From NCBI RefSeq assembly GCF_020852195.1, contig NZ_JADZBI010000230.1:1-35484 (forward strand): DNA of 35,484 nt. The letters are read 5' to 3'. A model generated the notes under the pieces. The model was not told the origin of the DNA, made no database searches, and saw only the letters and a program-made list of their open reading frames with translations. The DNA is from Hyphomicrobium sp. (GTDB lineage Bacteria > Pseudomonadota > Alphaproteobacteria > Rhizobiales > Hyphomicrobiaceae). Positions 33,580 through 35,484 of the stretch are shown here, piece by piece. A program made the translations under genes and the position numbers. Within the stretch, counting starts at the first letter, position 1; each line of letters opens with the position of its first letter.

Positions 33580-33668
33580 GCTGGCTTCAGGTCCCCTTCG
33601 GTGAGCTCGAAGATGTTGGGACCCATGGGCTTTGCCGCCTTCTTGCCGGCCTTCACCGGGGCTAGGTC
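33580..33668 (-). pseudogene. Possible decayed paralog of the small exported protein at 33935-34120
   Basis: The minus-strand frame reads PVKAGKKAAKPMGPNIFELT then EGDLKPA. It aligns with AGKKAEAPKTIFDYIEADLKAID of the intact gene nearby (shared AGKKA, IF, DLK). It has no start codon or signal peptide and runs into the 3' end of the lipoprotein gene. Interpreted as a fragment left by duplication or by insertion of the lipoprotein gene; the similarity is short. Confidence 0.4.
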
Positions 33669-33934
33669 TCAGCGTCAATGCCGTGTCGATACGGAGCCCC
33701 GCTCCGCGATGGCGGCGGGCGCATAGGGCACGCTTCAACGTCGGTGCGCTCCCGTCGGAACAGGCGGTAAGGACGGTCTCGCGCGTCAGGCCCGCCTGAC
33801 AGCAGGCCTCTTGCCTGCTCCCGCACGCGGCTGACGCAGATCGAAGCCGTGGCGCTCATTCCGGTACGCTAAACCGTGCCGCCGGCCTTGCGCAAGGCCG
33901 GCGGGGTCAAAGAACCTGAGCGCTCGACGCGGGC
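33669..33934. other. Intergenic region with a 26-bp palindrome
   Basis: No convincing gene. It holds the palindrome at 33879-33904. The rest is GC-rich sequence without ribosome sites or family motifs, possibly part of the rearranged patch around the lipoprotein gene. Confidence 0.45.
33879..33904 (-). terminator. Perfect 26-bp palindrome after the 61-residue exported protein gene
   Basis: CCGCCGGCCTTGC with GCAAGGCCGGCGG is fully self-complementary and begins 30 bases after the stop codon on the minus strand. No T-run follows, so termination is plausible but not certain. Confidence 0.6.
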
Positions 33935-34120
33935 TTACTTCTTTTTCGTGAAGGGTCCGAAGAGCGCCTTGTCGATCGCCTTCAGGTCGGCCTCGATGTA
34001 GTCGAAGATGGTCTTGGGCGCTTCGGCTTTCTTGCCGGCGATCGCCGGAGCCGAGCCCATGGTGCCGATCAGCAGGCCCGCGGCTGCCAGTGCGGAAAGA
34101 ACCAGTGCTGTGCGCTTCAT
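33935..34120 (-). CDS. Small exported protein, 61 residues
   Basis: Signal peptide (KRTALVLSALAAAGLLIGTMGSAPAIA), then a 33-residue mature part GKKAEAPKTIFDYIEADLKA ending ALFGPFTKKK. GGGGAGA precedes the ATG with good spacing. A possible decayed copy of the mature part lies at 33580-33668. The mature peptide is a short, probably helical segment with a basic end. Unknown function; the signal peptide, ribosome site and related fragment together support it. Confidence 0.75.
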   Translation of the reverse strand: MKRTALVLSALAAAGLLIGTMGSAPAIAGKKAEAPKTIFDYIEADLKAIDKALFGPFTKKK

Positions 34121-34429
34121 GAAAAAGATCTCCCCTTAAAAAAGCTCCCCTCGGCCCCAACGCCGAGCCCGAATGCGGCGCCCCCGGGAGCGTCGCACGC
34201 CTAAGCTACCAAGCCAGTGGGACAGGAGCGCAACAAAATTTTATTCCTAAGCTCTGCAGTTGGTGAGTGACTGACTTGCGGCACGCCGAGTGTGGGTCCG
34301 CAGGAGACGTGCCGGCCTCCCGCAAAATTCGCCTGACGTCGGCCGATGCCGAATGCCAAGGCCGCCGGCATCCTGCCTTGCAGCCCGCAAAGCTCAGCGG
34401 CAGAATGATGAAAATACGAGGGGGGATCG
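34121..34429. other. Divergent intergenic region
   Basis: These 309 bases separate the small exported protein gene (minus) from the coiled-coil protein gene (plus). A short AT-rich patch (34230-34260) could hold a promoter. I see no gene; a minus-strand frame across it lacks a ribosome site and family features. Confidence 0.5.
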
Positions 34430-35065
34430 ATGAGCTTCATTCCGGAGACTCCACGAGAGATCTACAGTGTGCTGGCTGGCATTTTCATCTCCGGGCTCGT
34501 GGTCAATCAGTTCTTCGTGCCCGTCGCGCACTGGGGGAAGTGGATCCAGGATAGCGAAGCTCTGGTAGCTGAAGCGCTCGGCGAGGGGCCTAGCGTGCGC
34601 CAGCTCAAGGATGAAGTCGCCCGCTACAAGGATCTCTACGAGAAGGAAGCCGCTGCAGCGCAGGTGAGCGCGGGCGTCATCGCCGAGCTCAAGGCCGAGG
34701 TCGAGGCGCAAAAAAGCCGGCTGGGGGAAGCCGACAAGGCCAAGGCCGAGCTCGATCAGGCCAAGGCGCAGATCAAGAAGCTCGCCGCGAAGCCCAAGCC
34801 GGCACGGTTGCCTGAGCAGGACGCAGACTTCTGGATCGCCAAGAATTCCGCGGAGCTGCTTTTCGACGGGCTGGTGGTGGTCACCTGGCTCGGCGCCGAC
34901 GATCGCTCGTGCAAGCTGCGCATCGCTGATGACGATGCCCAACCTCGTGATGTGCTACTCGAAATAGGGGCTTGGACGCCGATCCAGGTTGGCCCAAGCC
35001 GGCTGAAAATGATCCTGCGCAGCGTGCAATTCGGCGCCACGTGCTCAATGGCGCTGTCGAACTGA
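34430..35065 (+). CDS. Membrane-anchored coiled-coil protein of unknown function
   Basis: 211 residues. One N-terminal transmembrane helix (REIYSVLAGIFISGLVVNQFFVPV) is followed by a coiled coil (about 50-125: LKDEVARYKDLYEKEAAAAQ, IAELKAEVEAQKSRLGEADK and AELDQAKAQIKKLAAK). A C-terminal globular part (about 130-211) has DADFWIAKNSAELLFDGLVVVTWLGADDRSCKLRIAD and VGPSRLKMILRSVQFG. GAGGGG precedes the ATG. The C-terminal domain is not one I recognise. Its stop codon is one base from the stop of uvrA on the other strand. Confidence 0.8.
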   Translation: MSFIPETPREIYSVLAGIFISGLVVNQFFVPVAHWGKWIQDSEALVAEALGEGPSVRQLKDEVARYKDLYEKEAAAAQVSAGVIAELKAEVEAQKSRLGEADKAKAELDQAKAQIKKLAAKPKPARLPEQDADFWIAKNSAELLFDGLVVVTWLGADDRSCKLRIADDDAQPRDVLLEIGAWTPIQVGPSRLKMILRSVQFGATCSMALSN

Positions 35066-35066
35066 G

Positions 35067-35484
35067 CTACTCCGCCGCCTGCTTCTTGCCGTTGCCGCTC
35101 TTTGTCTGCGCGCCGGCACGACTTGTTTGCGCGCCTCCGGCACGACTGCTCCGCCGCGCCAGCAAGTCCTTGAGATACCGCCCCGTATAGCTCTCCTTGA
35201 CTGCCGCCACGTCCTCCGGCGTGCCCTGCGCCACGATGCGGCCGCCACCGTCGCCGCCTTCGGGGCCGAGGTCGATGATCCAGTCGGCGGTCTTGATCAC
35301 CTCCAGATTGTGCTCGATGACCACCACCGTGTTGCCGGCGTCGGCCAGCTCGTGCAGCACCTCCAGCAGCTTCGCCACGTCGTGGAAATGAAGGCCCGTG
35401 GTCGGCTCGTCGAGGATGTAGAGCGTGCGGCCCGTCGCGCGGCGGCTCAATTCCTTCGAGAGCTTGATGCGCTGCGCTTCGCCG
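35067..35484 (-). CDS. uvrA: UvrA excinuclease ABC subunit A, C-terminal fragment cut by the window edge
   Basis: DNA-damage recognition ATPase of nucleotide excision repair; only the last 138 codons are inside the window. The fragment begins within the ABC signature ([15 protein letters not shown]), continues with the Walker [21 protein letters not shown], then the [31 protein letters not shown] switch region and GTPEDVA. It ends in a family-typical variable basic tail ([27 protein letters not shown]). The stop at 35067-35069 is one base from the converging coiled-coil gene. Confidence 0.97.
   Translation of the reverse strand, partial: GEAQRIKLSKELSRRATGRTLYILDEPTTGLHFHDVAKLLEVLHELADAGNTVVVIEHNLEVIKTADWIIDLGPEGGDGGGRIVAQGTPEDVAAVKESYTGRYLKDLLARRSSRAGGAQTSRAGAQTKSGNGKKQAAE

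Noticed and set aside
34201-34440. 79-codon minus-strand frame before the coiled-coil gene
   Set aside because: No ribosome site, no signal or domain, and it overlaps the promoter region of the plus-strand gene.

Overview
This 35.5 kb window is chromosomal DNA from an alphaproteobacterium, most likely of the Hyphomicrobiales (Rhizobiales). The inference rests on high GC in most genes, a ChrR-type anti-sigma factor, an EipA/DUF1134 envelope protein, and dispersed palindromic repeats of the kind common in that order. No rRNA, tRNA, CRISPR array, insertion sequence or phage gene was recognised. Most of the window is housekeeping and envelope genes, many of them small exported proteins of unknown function.

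Layout. Bases 1-3694 (minus) carry transketolase, phosphoglycerate kinase and the start of ccdA. The PGK is odd in two ways: its signature-motif Asn is Ile, and its C-terminus is extended by an in-frame palindromic repeat that runs into the ccdA start. Bases 3695-5457 carry an ECF sigma factor and ChrR anti-sigma pair (singlet-oxygen type), preceded by two interleaved perfect inverted repeats and followed by a repeat cluster. Next come a hotdog thioesterase (minus) and a large exported TPR protein (plus). Bases 8217-11081 hold a LysR regulator divergent from two tandem dienelactone-hydrolase-like paralogs, with a LysR-type box between them. Bases 11533-13015 hold two tandem L,D-transpeptidases. 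Bases 13295-22175 are dominated by envelope functions: an EipA-like protein with a long extension, a polysaccharide deacetylase, an FlK-like thioesterase, a small secreted protein with a strong terminator, an OmpA-domain protein, a Spy/CpxP-like protein, a membrane-anchored SRPBCC protein, a DUF72 protein and a lone TonB. Bases 22403-27143 hold a DHA2 drug-efflux-type MFS transporter, a DUF2147 protein, a small basic secreted protein and an FMN/Fe-S glutamate-synthase-like enzyme. Bases 27352-31875 contain an exported FKBP and other small exported, membrane or stress proteins. Bases 31876-33934 look like an acquired or decaying patch: about 0.7 kb without a gene, a G-quadruplex motif, a visibly AT-richer lipoprotein gene, and what may be a decayed copy of the small exported protein encoded just beyond it. 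The window ends with a membrane-anchored coiled-coil protein converging on the 3' end of uvrA with one base between the stop codons.

The clearest unexplained structure is a family of short palindromic repeat modules. They occur as mosaics at about 0.13-0.29, 1.55-1.64, 5.26-5.46, 13.08-13.26 and 25.27-25.44 kb. The same modules recur in the same order, one appears nested inside another, and one copy has become part of the PGK reading frame.
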